DNA of 64,000 nucleotides from Rhizodiscina lignyota (lineage: Eukaryota > Ascomycota > Dothideomycetes > Aulographales > Rhizodiscinaceae): contig ML978123.1 in NCBI GenBank assembly GCA_010015805.1, positions 1,674,001 through 1,738,000 on the forward strand. Direction: 5' to 3'. Numbering within the stretch: position 1 is the stretch's first letter; each line of letters opens with the position of its first letter. The translations under genes were made by a program, and so were the position numbers. The notes beneath the pieces were generated by a model, which was not told the origin of the DNA, made no database searches, and saw nothing but the letters and a program-made list of their open reading frames with translations. Shown here piece after piece: positions 34,113-44,830 of this stretch.

Positions 34113-37100
34113 ATGTCCGACTTCCAGATGTTCCATGCCCTCGGGCAAGGCTCGAGTGATCCGAATCAACCTCAAACCGAACCTGCTGCACCTCAATTTC
34201 GCCCTCCGGTAGCTCCAAGTCCAGGCGGATATCAGCAAGCAGGTTCAAATGCCGGCGCGCCTCAGAGTCAATATGGAGGAACTCCGCAGTCAGGCTACTC
34301 GGGATATGGTGCTCCTGGACAAGATCAGGGATACTTTCCTCTGAACAGTGGGCAGCAGATGCAACAACAACCACAGGATGGCATGGCGGGTTTGACAGAA
34401 CAGCTGGGAAGCATGGCGATGGGTGGCACAGCAGGCCCACATAGGCCACGGAAGAAGGACAGACATGCCTACCATACACTTGATGCACCTACAGGGAGCT
34501 CACAAGCTTTCAATGGTGTACCTCAAGGAGCTGGTCCTCAATTTCTCAACCAAAATGGACCACAAAGTGCGCCTGGGACGCCAGGAATGGCACAGTTCCC
34601 AGGTGGAGCGAATGCGATGTATCAGCCTCCGAATGCTGCAACGCCGATGGGACATTCAGCGCATGGCGGAGCACCGGGCGCGCCAATGGCAGGCAGTACT
34701 GTCACATCCGCTCAAGGTCGGGTGGATCCAGAGCAGATACCGAGCGTGCCGCGCTCTCGAGATGGACCAGCACAATATTACCTCGAACATGTTTACCCAA
34801 CGATGGAGAGTCACCTCCCTCCTCCTGCCGCGGTCCCCTTTGTCGCTTATGATCAGGGCAACTCTTCCCCTCGATTTGCGCGTCTTTCCCTTAATAGCAT
34901 TCCCGCATCAAATGAACGGTTATTGCAGACTGGACTACCTCTTGGAATGGTATTGCAGCCATTAGCAAAACTCCAGGAAGGCGAGCAACCGATACCACTC
35001 CTGGATTTTGGAAATACGGGTCCGCCGCGATGCAACAGATGCAGAGCGTACATCAATCCGTTTATGACTTTCAGATCTGGTGGCAACAAATTCGTGTGCA
35101 ACATGTGCAGCTATCCGAATGACGTGTCGCCTGAATATTTTTCACCTACCGACCCATCTGGTGTGCGCGTGGACCGACTTCAGCGGCCAGAGTTAACCCT
35201 CGGAACTGTCGAATTCACCGTACCAAAAGAATACTGGGCTAAGGAGCCAGTTGGCATCAGATGGCTGTTTCTGATTGACGTTACCGCCGAGTCGTGCAAC
35301 AAGGGCTTTATGACCGGATTTTGCGAAGGCATCATGAACGCGTTGTACGGAAGTGATTCTGCGGCAGAAGACGAAACCAACGGAGAGAAGCAAACGTCAT
35401 TACCTCCGGGCTCTAAAGTGGGTATCGTCACGTACGACAAGGAAATTCACTTCTATAATCTCAGCGCCAGCCTTGACAAGGCTCAAATGATGGTCATGCC
35501 GGACATTGAGGATCCCTTTGTTCCTCTTAGTGATGGTCTCTTCGTAGATCCAGAAGAGTCGAAAGCAGTCATCACTTCGCTTTTAACCCAGTTACCGACT
35601 ATGTTTGCTGATGTAAAGAACCCGGAGCCTGCGCTGCTGCCGGCTTTACAGGCCGCTCTTGCTGCGCTTGATCACACCGGTGGGAAGATAGCGTGTGCAC
35701 TTTCCGCATTGCCGACCTGGGGTCCAGGTAGGCTATTTATGCGTGATGATCAGAAAATGCATGGGACCGATGCGGAGAAAAAGTTACTCACAACAGAGCA
35801 CCCTGGGTACAAGAAGCTGGGCGCTCAGTTGGTGGAGAAAGGAATTGGTGCCGATTTCTTCATGGCGGCGCCGAACGGCGGCTACTTGGACATTGCAACA
35901 ATAGGTACGCCACCAACTGCAAATCAAATAAAAGAAATGCTAACTTCCCTCCAGGCCATGTCTCTTCTATTAGCGGCGGCGAAGTGTACTACTATCCGAC
36001 ATTCCACAATCCACGGGATACTTTGAGATTATCGAAGGAAATCAGGCACACAGTGACTCGCGAAACAGGCTACCAAGCACTCATGAAAGTGCGATGCTCG
36101 AATGGTCTTCAAGTTGCCGCATATCACGGCAATTTCACTCATCATACATTTGGTGCCGATCTCGAATTTGGTTCGATTGATGCTGACAAGGCCATTGGAG
36201 TCATGTTCAGCTATGACGGCAAGCTGGATCCAAAGCTCGATGCACATTTCCAGGCTGCCTTGCTTTACACGAGTGCGGATGGGCAGCGGAGAGTACGCTG
36301 TATAAATTTGGTCGCAAGCGTGAGCGAAGCCATGGGCGATATCATGCGCCTCATCGACCAGGATGCCGTTGTTCATCTCATCGCCAAGGAGGCTGCTGCA
36401 CGGATCCCGGATCGAACACTGAAAGAAGTTAGAGCTGCCATTACTGAGAAGTCCATCGACGTCCTCGCGGGCTACAGAAAGAACAGCGCGGGTTCACATC
36501 CACCTGGGCAGCTTGTTCTGCCAGAAAACCTCAAAGAGTTCAGCATGTACACACTTGGCTTGCTGAAGTCGCGAGCTTTCAAGGGCGGTAGAGAACCTAT
36601 GGACAGGCGGGTTCATGATTTGCGCCTGATCAAGGGGATGGGCACAACTGAACTGTCGCTATACCTATACCCTCGCATATACTCGATCCACAATCTTGAT
36701 GAGGGCGATGGCTTTGCAAACGAGAATGGCCATCTAAGGATGCCTGCCGCTATACGTGCCTCCTTCTCTAAGGTAGAAGAAGGTGGCGCGTATATCGTCG
36801 ACAATGGACAAATCTGCCTATTATGGCTGCACGCGCAAGTTTCGCCGCATCTTTTGGAAGATTTATTCGGGCCAGGAATGAACAGCCTACAAGCGCTTGA
36901 TCCATTCTCATCCACGCTGCCCATACTGGAGACACATCTCAATGCCCAAGTTCGCAACATCTTGCAGTACCTCGAGACCAATAGAGGCAGCAAGGCGCTG
37001 ACAATACAGCTGGCGAGGCAAGGACTCGACGGAGCAGAGTTCGAGTTTGCGAGGCTGTTATATGAAGACCGGAACAACGAGGCGCAGAGCTATGTGGACT

Positions 37101-37180
37101 GGCTAGTGCATCTGCACCGCACTATACAGCTTGAGGAAAGTATACCCTACATTGAGGCAACCCTCCCATTCCAGGGCTGA
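34113..37180 (+). CDS. SEC24: COPII coat cargo-receptor subunit Sec24
   Basis: Sec24 with Sec23 forms the inner COPII coat that selects cargo leaving the ER. Exon 1 is 34113-35904 and exon 2 is 35955-37180 (1005 aa, close to the yeast protein). The disordered Gln/Pro/Gly-rich N-terminus of about 220 residues ends in RDGPAQYY. Then come a beta-barrel start, the zinc ribbon (PPRCNRCRAYINPFM...KFVCNMC), and the trunk vWA-like domain (WLFLIDVTAESCNKGF...GSKVGIVTYDKEIHFYNL). The second half of the barrel, helical domain and gelsolin-like C-terminus follow (GGAYIVDNGQICLLWLHAQV). The 50-nt intron joins ATIG to HVSSISGGEVYYYP, a conserved trunk sequence. Housekeeping gene. Confidence 0.97.
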
Positions 37181-37555
37181 CTATATATACAGCTTTCCGG
37201 CCAGAGGAAGAAGGAAGAGACCGGGGATAGCAGCACCATGGCTGCGACTTTTGCGGGGCTTCGGACACCGTACTGGGGTTGAGCGTTGAACAGCCGTTTT
37301 GGAGTACTTAGCATCTGTTGGCATGAGCGATATGATATCAAAACCGCGCTGCTTTACATATTAAGCCAGCTCTCTACCTCCATAATTTTGTTCCCTCAAA
37401 TCCCTGCCTTTCTGTGATTGGTCGAAGATTGCTCTTGGCACCTCGGCACGGAAGATCGAAACGCCGCGCACATCGTCGCTTAATTTCGACTTCGAACATC
37501 AGCCTTCAAAGTTTGCGACAGCAAAGGCATTTGACAACAACAGCCACTTGCCAAA
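37181..37555. other. Intergenic between SEC24 and the uL15 gene
   Basis: About 375 bp, no gene seen. A GATTGGTC (inverted CCAAT) motif lies at about 37417, 140 bp upstream of the ribosomal-protein ATG. Confidence 0.5.
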
Positions 37556-38201
37556 ATGCCTACCAGATACACGAAGACGCGGAAACAGTAAGTGCCAAGT
37601 GCCCCTCTTCCTATTGCTCGATCATGCGGCCCAATTCATTGCATCGCGCAAACGCTCTTCGAGCAAACTCGCGCATCCAAACTTCACCCAGAAGAGGAAT
37701 TTCGATAACTAACATTATCACCACAGCCGCGGCCACGTCTCCGCCGGTCATGGACGTGTAGGCAAGCACAGAAAGCACCCCGGTGGTCGTGGTATGGCTG
37801 GTGGCCAGCACCACCACCGCACGAACGTCGACAAGTACCATCCGGGTTTCTTTGGCAAAGTCGGCATGCGATACTTCCACAAGCTGCAGAACCAATTCTG
37901 GAAGCCAGTCATCAACCTCGACAAGGTACGTTTCTATTTTATCTACGGCGTTCTATTGGTACTGACGAAGGTGGTGCCACAGCTCTGGTCCCTCGTCCCC
38001 GTCGAGAAGCGTGACGAATACCTCAAGAACAAATCCGCAGACAAAGCTCCCGTCCTTGACCTCCTCCCAATGGGCTACTCCAAGGTCCTCGGCAAGGGCC
38101 GCATCCCCGAAGTCCCGATAATTGTTCGCGCACGGTACTTCTCGAAGGACGCCGAGAAGAAGATCAAGGAGGCTGGTGGCATCGTTCAGCTGGTTGCATA
38201 A
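37556..38201 (+). CDS. RPL28: Cytosolic large-subunit ribosomal protein uL15 (L28/L27a)
   Basis: Component of the 60S subunit near the peptidyl-transferase centre side. Exons are 37556-37587, 37727-37925 and 37983-38201 (149 aa, the normal size). The first exon encodes only [11 protein letters not shown], followed by a 139-nt intron, a pattern common in fungal ribosomal-protein genes. The core [48 protein letters not shown] and [12 protein letters not shown] is unmistakable. Highly conserved; assignment is secure. Confidence 0.98.
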
Positions 38202-38920
38202 ACATTCTGTTCGCTTCACGGGTCCTGATAACAACCGGCGCGCTTGGGGTTACATATGCATTGCATGGAAAAGTATGAAGGGAGGCCGAGACCGGCGACT
38301 CAGCGTGGTAGCTGAGGAATGCGACTTGTTTCTGAGATAGAAGAATACAAGCCATTCCTGAACAAACCGATTCCCGACATGTAAGCGTGGCATGTCGAAT
38401 AAGACACTGCCGCAGAACAAGATATTCCTCCCCTGCAAACAAGGAGCGAGTTATAAGGTAGGTTTACTGTAAGAATGCGCGCCTTCACTTGAATTCTTTG
38501 TTCCACGCCTGGAGTAGGAAACATTATAATTCTTCCCGAAGCTCACCGTTAGTGCTTTTACCATCCCCGAGCCACCCTCAATGACCAACCCACCTCGATT
38601 TCTGTACCGCAGGCTCAGTGTAGCCCGTGGACAAGTCAATGACAAGGAAGCCAAGGAATGGCAGGTTTGATATGAGTTTTGTGACGGCAACGAAGAGCGA
38701 TCAGTTGCGCGCGAGGTGAGAAGTTTGCATTTGTGGTGGTTTGGAGACATGCTCCAATAAGGCTAGCACACTGAGGCTCTGGAATTTCCATTAAATTAAT
38801 CTATTCCGTAATGTTTCGTGAATAAGAACGCCATTGACCCATCGTGAAACCTTGATATTTCCACCATCTTGCTCGTGCCGCCTTCCTCTGTTACGCATAC
38901 GCGGCTTGCGCCAGTGTGAC
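38202..38920. other. Intergenic between convergent uL15 and F-box-like genes
   Basis: About 720 bp without a recognised gene. Several short overlapping open frames on the minus strand (38164-38750) have no motif and look like chance. Confidence 0.45.
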
Positions 38921-39787
38921 CTACTTCTGGTACACAATCTTGCGAATAGCTTCCTGCTTCTGCGCGAGCGCCTTCTCCCTACGTTTCTCTATCGGAGCAC
39001 CAGTCTTCGGGGTCGAAATCCACCAGTGGGGCTCCAAGAGTTCGAATTGCTCCAGATTACGGAACTGGTCCAGCTGCATAGGGACCATGTCGGCCGTGAG
39101 CGCATAATCTTTCTTCGTAACCTGGATCTTGACACCCTTCAGCGTGCGGTAATCCTTCCCCACCTTCACCAACTTCTTCAGGCTCTCTTCCCTCCACTGG
39201 GCCGCCCAGAAGCACACGCGCGTTTCGGTGTAGTCGCAGAGGAAGTCCCGCAGGACGATGCGTGAGATGTGGCGCAGCGTGTCGCTGAAGAGGTCCATGA
39301 ACCACTCGAGGTCGTAGATGCTGACTGAGAGCATACGAGTCCCGAATACGAAGTGAAGCACTTCGCTGCGTGTCTGGCGGTCGACATGGCTGATACGAAT
39401 GATGTTGAGGTGGTGGTTGGTCGGTATGTGCCTGCGGTGTGTGACGACTATGGTGTTCTCGATCAACCCAGCGTACTCATAGATCTTATAGCGAACATCT
39501 TTGGGGAGCTTGAAAATGGGGAATGGGCCTGGGGTTGGTAGTCTTGGTGCCGCTCGAGGCTCCGGGTGTAATTTTCTCGTATGGCCTGGTTGCTTCGTGA
39601 TAGTTGTGTTTGGATATCTTCCACCTGGAGTGTTCTTCTTGACGACGCCGGTACGAGGACGTCCTCCTGCGACTGATTGAGGCGGTCCCATTGTTGACCG
39701 GAGAGGGCGGAATACAGGATTGCGGCTGAGAAATTGAAAAGGGTTCCGAAGGAAGGGTGTTGCACTAAGATCGAACGTAAACAACAT
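38921..39787 (-). CDS. F-box-like/2EXR-type hypothetical protein
   Basis: Intronless, 288 aa from the ATG at 39787; a GTG lies nine codons upstream in frame. The basic Pro-rich N-terminal 90 residues are probably disordered. They are followed by FPIFKLPKDVRYKIYEYAGLI, the LP-x-x-(L/V)R-x-x-IY signature of fungal F-box-like proteins. The rest (IRISHVDRQTRSEVLHFVFG..., LEWFMDLFSDTLRHISRIVLRD) resembles the large family of fungal proteins with an N-terminal F-box-like motif and a conserved alpha/beta body. Such proteins are thought to be ubiquitin-ligase adaptors, but no target or activity is known here. Confidence 0.65.
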   Translation of the reverse strand: MLFTFDLSATPFLRNPFQFLSRNPVFRPLRSTMGPPQSVAGGRPRTGVVKKNTPGGRYPNTTITKQPGHTRKLHPEPRAAPRLPTPGPFPIFKLPKDVRYKIYEYAGLIENTIVVTHRRHIPTNHHLNIIRISHVDRQTRSEVLHFVFGTRMLSVSIYDLEWFMDLFSDTLRHISRIVLRDFLCDYTETRVCFWAAQWREESLKKLVKVGKDYRTLKGVKIQVTKKDYALTADMVPMQLDQFRNLEQFELLEPHWWISTPKTGAPIEKRREKALAQKQEAIRKIVYQK

Positions 39788-40374
39788 GATGAAGGTGTTG
39801 AGAAATGATCCCACGGCAACACATGCCTCGAAATCTGGCCGACTCCACTAGATCACGGACTGCCTGTGTTGAAATTCAAGAGATAACGACGTGGAGAAGA
39901 AGACGCAGCTTTGAGCTCTTGAGGAAGTTAGTAAAGATCTTGTGTTTTATAAGAGGTTGATTAGAGTCGTGAACCTGGTGAGCCCGGCCACGAATTGAGG
40001 TTCGGTGAAACAGTGGGAATTGTCACTGCGAACACTGGGAGAGGAAGGAATTGCAAAAGCCTATTAGGCACCTATCTGCCTGTGAGGTAGATGACCATCT
40101 CCAAGCTTCTAACTTTTACTTCATTCAGGAGAGGTCTCCCAAGCTCTTCGAAGACTTCACTCGCACCTCGTTTATAGCGCATCGTAGTAGCGCGTCAGCT
40201 TTCATGTTTCTCGCCTCCCAGCTCTACTCAGGCAGATGACACAAGATTACTTCACACAGAAACAATAGATTCGTAGCCAAATGGAACTGGAAATGTCTGG
40301 CACGAGCTCGACTGAAAATGACGGTCTAATACTTACAGACGGACGCCTCTATGTACAATGCTTCAGGCTCCGAG
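39788..40374. other. Intergenic, no gene recognised
   Basis: Contains the promoter of the F-box-like gene and the 3' end of the complex I gene. Short open frames only. Confidence 0.5.
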
Positions 40375-41409
40375 TTATAAAGCGCCATCTGTTCTCAGCT
40401 TCTCATTTCCCCATGGCTCGCCCGTCAAGTTTGTTAAGCCCTTCGAGTTCTCGCATGTATTCCTCCCGCTCAATGGACCTGGCGTTGGCACCTTCACACC
40501 CTGCGCTGTGTAACTCCTTCCTTGCTCATTGATCTCGCTTCCACTCTTCACATTTCTGTCCTCACCCGTGATCGCTCCTTTGCCTGCCTCACCAGCCATA
40601 CCCGCCGCGCCTCCTCCAGCACCAGTCGCCTCGGCCGCGTGTTGTAATGCCTTGAGAAGCGAGATGGTGGTGTCATAGGTGAGGTCTTCGTAGTAGTCGT
40701 CGTTGATTTGGACCATTGGTGCATTGACGCATGCACCGAGGCATTCGACTTCTGAAAAGGTAAACAGTCCGTCTTTGGTGGTCTGGCCCGGTTGAATGTC
40801 AAGATGGTCTGATATAGCTTTCATGACGGCGTCCGAGTCGCGGAGCATGCATGGGGTCTGCCAAAAATTCGCGACCATCAGCTTAACACGATAAACAGCT
40901 TTTCTTCTAGGTATCATACCGTTGTGCAACACTGGACATGATACCTGCCCACTGGAGTGCGGTTATACATGGTGTAGAACGTCGCAACCTCGTACACCCG
41001 CATCGGTGGCATCTCTAGTATTCGAGCCACCTCATTCATCACGCTGATGCTTGTGAAGCCATGCTGCCGCTGTCCGAGGTCAAGGAGCGGCATCACTGCC
41101 GCCTTCTTATACTGTGAGGGGTACCGTGCCACGATCTCCTTGATGAGCTGTTCATTCTGTGCGTTGAACTTGAATGGGATGGAAGGGTTGTTATCCGCAC
41201 TATCGCGATGCTACAGAAGATTAACATTAGTTATACTTCCAAGGTATAATGTATCACAGAGCAGCTGTGGAAAGGAAACGCACCACATTGAGATTGTCAC
41301 TTCTCCTCCATTGTGTCGTAGAGAAGGCTCTTATGGGTGTGGAGCGCTTTGCAGGAGCAATGGCTCGTGAGATATGAGCTATTCTGAAAGGATTGAGCTT
41401 TGATGCCAT
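40375..41409 (-). CDS. NADH:ubiquinone oxidoreductase 24 kDa subunit (NDUFV2/NuoE)
   Basis: Carries the [2Fe-2S] cluster N1a in the peripheral arm of mitochondrial complex I. Exons are 41409-41284, 41210-40920 and 40857-40375 (299 aa). The N-terminal [23 protein letters not shown] is a mitochondrial presequence. The thioredoxin-like core shows [32 protein letters not shown], and the cluster ligands in [14 protein letters not shown] (C-x4-C) and [11 protein letters not shown] (C-x3-C). All four cysteines are intact. A Gly/Ala-rich C-terminal tail of about 80 residues ends in [17 protein letters not shown], as in other filamentous fungi. A normal functional gene. Confidence 0.96.
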
Positions 41410-41974
41410 CCTGTTTGTGGAGATGAGAGCACACTGCTGCGACGAGACGGTGATGAGTTGATGTTGATGGCTTCCAATTGCGCGAGAACTTCGGGAATTG
41501 TGGCCAATCAGCGTCTATGTATTAGAGCTAGAAAGTCCAGTGCCTGAACAAGCATTATGGAGTAATCCCTGTCGAATTCTCTTATTTCTGATTTTGAAGA
41601 TAGATTTCTACATAGTATGTCGATCAATTTATACATATCTCGGAACTTTCAGTTTCGTTCGGTTCTCTGGGGGTTCCTCGACGACCGACTCCTAACCGTA
41701 CGATAAGTATTTGGTCGGGCCGGCCCCACTGAGAGCAAAGACGTGCAGAAATAGTTTTCAAGAGCTACTTTCCTCTCTTCTGTGTTTAATCTTTCAATTT
41801 CATAATCTATCTCCTCTGATGTTTATATAGAGTGGGTCTTGCAGGTCGACTCCGTCTAAGCGCCCTTGCCGAATCAGCATCTTGTTTTTCGATTGACAAC
41901 GTCGAAGCGATATTTGAACTTGTTTTTAACGTTACGATTCTCCATTGAATTAAATTTTAGGACAATCTGCAAGT
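41410..41974. other. Divergent promoter region, complex I subunit and Hsp70-like gene
   Basis: No gene is seen in 565 bp. AT-rich towards the right. It must hold both promoters. Confidence 0.5.
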
Positions 41975-43338
41975 ATGCGTTTTTTACTTGTACTGAGCTT
42001 ATTGGCTCTTGTAAGCTGCGTTGCAGGGAATGAGCTATGTCAAGGGTGCCGGCCAGTCGAATATACAATATCTCCTGGTGAGCAGAGCCAGATGCACAGC
42101 GGTAGTTATCTCGGTTACTAATCTTCATCAGGAATCGGCATAGATCTCACAATGGATTATGGGTAATCCAATTGAGCCAAGTTCCGTTTATTTCGCTGAT
42201 GAAGTCTTAAGGACGGTATCTGTTCAACTCCGCAATGGAACCTACGTCGACCTTGGGAAGATCGAAGGATCCCACGCATACCTGGCACTCATGAAGCAAT
42301 TCGCTGAGGATGCTTCAAGTGTGGCTCGAAATGAGCCTCCTATAATGTTAGTCATCTGGCTATCACGCGATGCTCTTCGCTCTAAACGCTGAGACATTTA
42401 GACCACCCCTCAACTTCGATCGTCCGGCTCCTGCGTATGATCCTCGGTGGCCAGACGCATATCAGTCGCTTGGCACAATTCCAAAAATGATCAAGATGGC
42501 AATGAAGCCATTCCAGTCGTTCCTCCAAGACGCTAATACCGTCGTTGAGCGACCTCTTCCGCCTGCGGACGTCCATACAAAGCCTCTCTTAGACATGGTC
42601 ACATCTCTCACACAGAAAGCAAAATTTGCTTATCCGGATACTGCAGACTTTGTCTTTTTTGGTACCCCTGACACACTCCGCATTGATACATCGATAGTGC
42701 CTCGGCTTCGGCTTGCATGTCGTCTGGCTGGATTCGAAGAATGGGGGCGTAATGTCGGCTCCTCGATGCTAGCTGTCTCAGACTACTTCCAATTTGCACA
42801 CGAGTCTAATGAGGATGACTTCTCGCTTCAGAAACAAGCGCGAGCTCTCGTCATTCAGCATACTCAAGCAGCACTGAGTCTTGCCATAATCACAACCGAT
42901 GATGGAAAAGTGCACGAACTTAGCAAGACTGCCTCGTATGTCAAGCCGCCTAATGATCCGAGCAATCCCACGGATAGGAAGAAATTCGCTCAAAATGCTC
43001 CAAACGCAATCAGAGAATTCCTCAAAAAGGACAACGAAAAGAAACAGAACTTCGACCTCGAATTCGATGACGTATTTCTTCTTGGAGACCAGGCATCGCA
43101 GCCGGAATTCATAGAGGCGATAGAGAAGGTATTCCATTCAGAGGAAAGCAACAAGAAGAAATCTAGGATTCGTACGCTTGACACGAAAGAGAGCACTTTT
43201 GCATCTGCCAGGGGTGCCGCGAGGCTAGCAAGGTTTGGGTTGCTGAATGCATTCAATGGTTGCGTTCCAAATGATGGATGTCCCTCGCCACCGGAGGACG
43301 AAAGCGAAGACATATCGAGCGACAAATCAGAACTGTGA
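41975..43338 (+). CDS. Secreted or ER-luminal degenerate Hsp70-like protein, frame interrupted by one base
   Basis: Exons are 41975-42077, 42132-42346 and 42402-43338. They total 1255 nt, one base over a multiple of three. A signal peptide (MRFLLVLSLLALVSCVAG) is followed by GIGIDLTMDYG, which resembles the phosphate-1 start of the Hsp70/actin ATPase fold. The frame then shifts by one at a GGG run (42161-42163) and resumes with SSVYFADEVLRTVSVQLRNG. Late in the protein DDVFLLGDQASQPEFIEAIEKVF and ARGAARLAR mimic the Hsp70 adenosine motif but lack its glycines. ATP hydrolysis is therefore unlikely. The C-terminus is acidic and ends DKSEL, vaguely like an ER-retention signal. Either a pseudogene in progress, a sequence error, or a diverged family; about 417 aa if continuous. 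Confidence 0.6.
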
Positions 43339-43421
43339 ACTCTCAACTATTTAAATTGATTTCAGGAAGTCGAGTTTAGCGCAAATCTTAGCGTGTGTGG
43401 AAAAGAAGTAAATTCAGACGC

Positions 43422-44830
43422 TCACGCATTCTTCCGCGTCCAGCCACCTTCCTTCTCAAACAGCGGTCCGATTGTCTTTGCAACATGGACAACGTTTTGG
43501 TCCGTATAGCGTGGGGAAACAAGGCTTAGTCCGATCGGCAAGCCATTCTCGCCCGCGAAACCCGGAATGTTCAGCATCGGCGCGTGCAGAAGCGTCCACA
43601 TGGAGCAAAAAGACTACAGCCACCCAGTAAGCATAGAAAGAGCAGCGTGGTTGGAGAACTTACAGCGTCGCCCGTATTATCTAGGCCTTTTGGCGCTTCA
43701 TCAACTGCTGAGGGCGTTAAGACGGCATCATACTTGCTTGCAATGTCGTCCCAGACCGGTCTCAGCTTTGCAGAGCCATCGTACGCTTCAAGCTGCGCTT
43801 TCCTCGAGACATTTTTCTTGTTCTCGACGTGACCTTGCATGATGTCGTGCAACAGGTCCTTACTCAGTGTATATGCTCCCAAAAATGACGTTCTCCCTTC
43901 TCCTGCAAGCACAGCCTCATGCCATGGTACGAAGTTTGCAAATTCTTCGGGCAAGTCAATCTCCTCCACGGTGGCACCCTCCTTCGTCAGAATATCTTTT
44001 GCCTTCTCCCACGCATTCTTAGTTCCAGGTCCTGCCTTTGGCCACACATGTGTCTTGATGAACGCGATCTTTGACCCCTTTACGGAGAACGGCTCGCTCG
44101 GTACAGGCTTGTCGTCTTTGAGCTGGAAGACTTGCGACAGGAGCTCCAAGTCTTCGGGCGAACGTGAATATAGGCCGAGAGTATCACAAGTCATAGAGTA
44201 TTGCGCCAATCCCTCTCGTGATATCGCTCCCCAAGTTGGCTTGAATGCATAGATGCCATTAAACGAGCCTGGCCGAATCGTACTTCCACCAGTCTGCGTT
44301 CCTAGTGAAAGCGGAACCTGGAAATCTCCACACGATGCTCCCGAGCCTGAAGAAGACCCACCAGGTGTTCGTCCGGGATCGTGCGCACAAGATGTAAGGT
44401 TTTGATGCACATCACCCTGGCTACACGCCGCGAACTCTGTCGTCGTCGTCTTACCAAAGATCAGTGCTCCGTTCGCGCGCAGCGTCATGATGTTCCCCGC
44501 GTCGACTGTGCTTGGCTGATTCGACACGAAGATCGGTGAGTTATGCTGTGTCGGCATGTCCTTGGTGAGAATGACGTCCTTGACTCCGACAGCGACACCA
44601 TGTAGAGGCCCTCTCTTTTCTGGCGCGATTGCGTCGAGCTCGCGAGCGCGAGCGAGCACCAAATGTGGATTCAGATATGCCCAAGCATTGACTTCGGAGT
44701 CACGCTGTTTGATCCGGGAAAGAAGGGATTTGGCATAGTCTTCTACTGTCATGTCCCCGTTACGCATCAGCGTAGCAGCTTCGCTGGCAGTAAGCCGCCA
44801 TGGCTCGGTTGGTACTGTCATTGAGCCCAT
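43422..44830 (-). CDS. Amidase-signature family hydrolase
   Basis: Hydrolyses amides by a Ser-cisSer-Lys triad. Exon 1 is 44830-43664 and exon 2 is 43613-43422 (452 aa). The catalytic Lys is in GVAVGVKDVI, the cis-Ser region in GRTPGGSSSGSGAS, and the nucleophile in LGTQTGGSTIRPGSFNGIYAFKPTWG. All are intact. The C-terminal exon gives FCSMWTLLHAPMLNIPGFAGENGLPIGLSLV, the usual substrate-pocket closing sequence. The first residues MGSMTVPTEPWRLTASEAATLM fit a cytosolic enzyme. Substrate cannot be deduced: such genes include acetamidase-like and general amidases. There is no linked nitrile or amide transporter. Confidence 0.92.
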
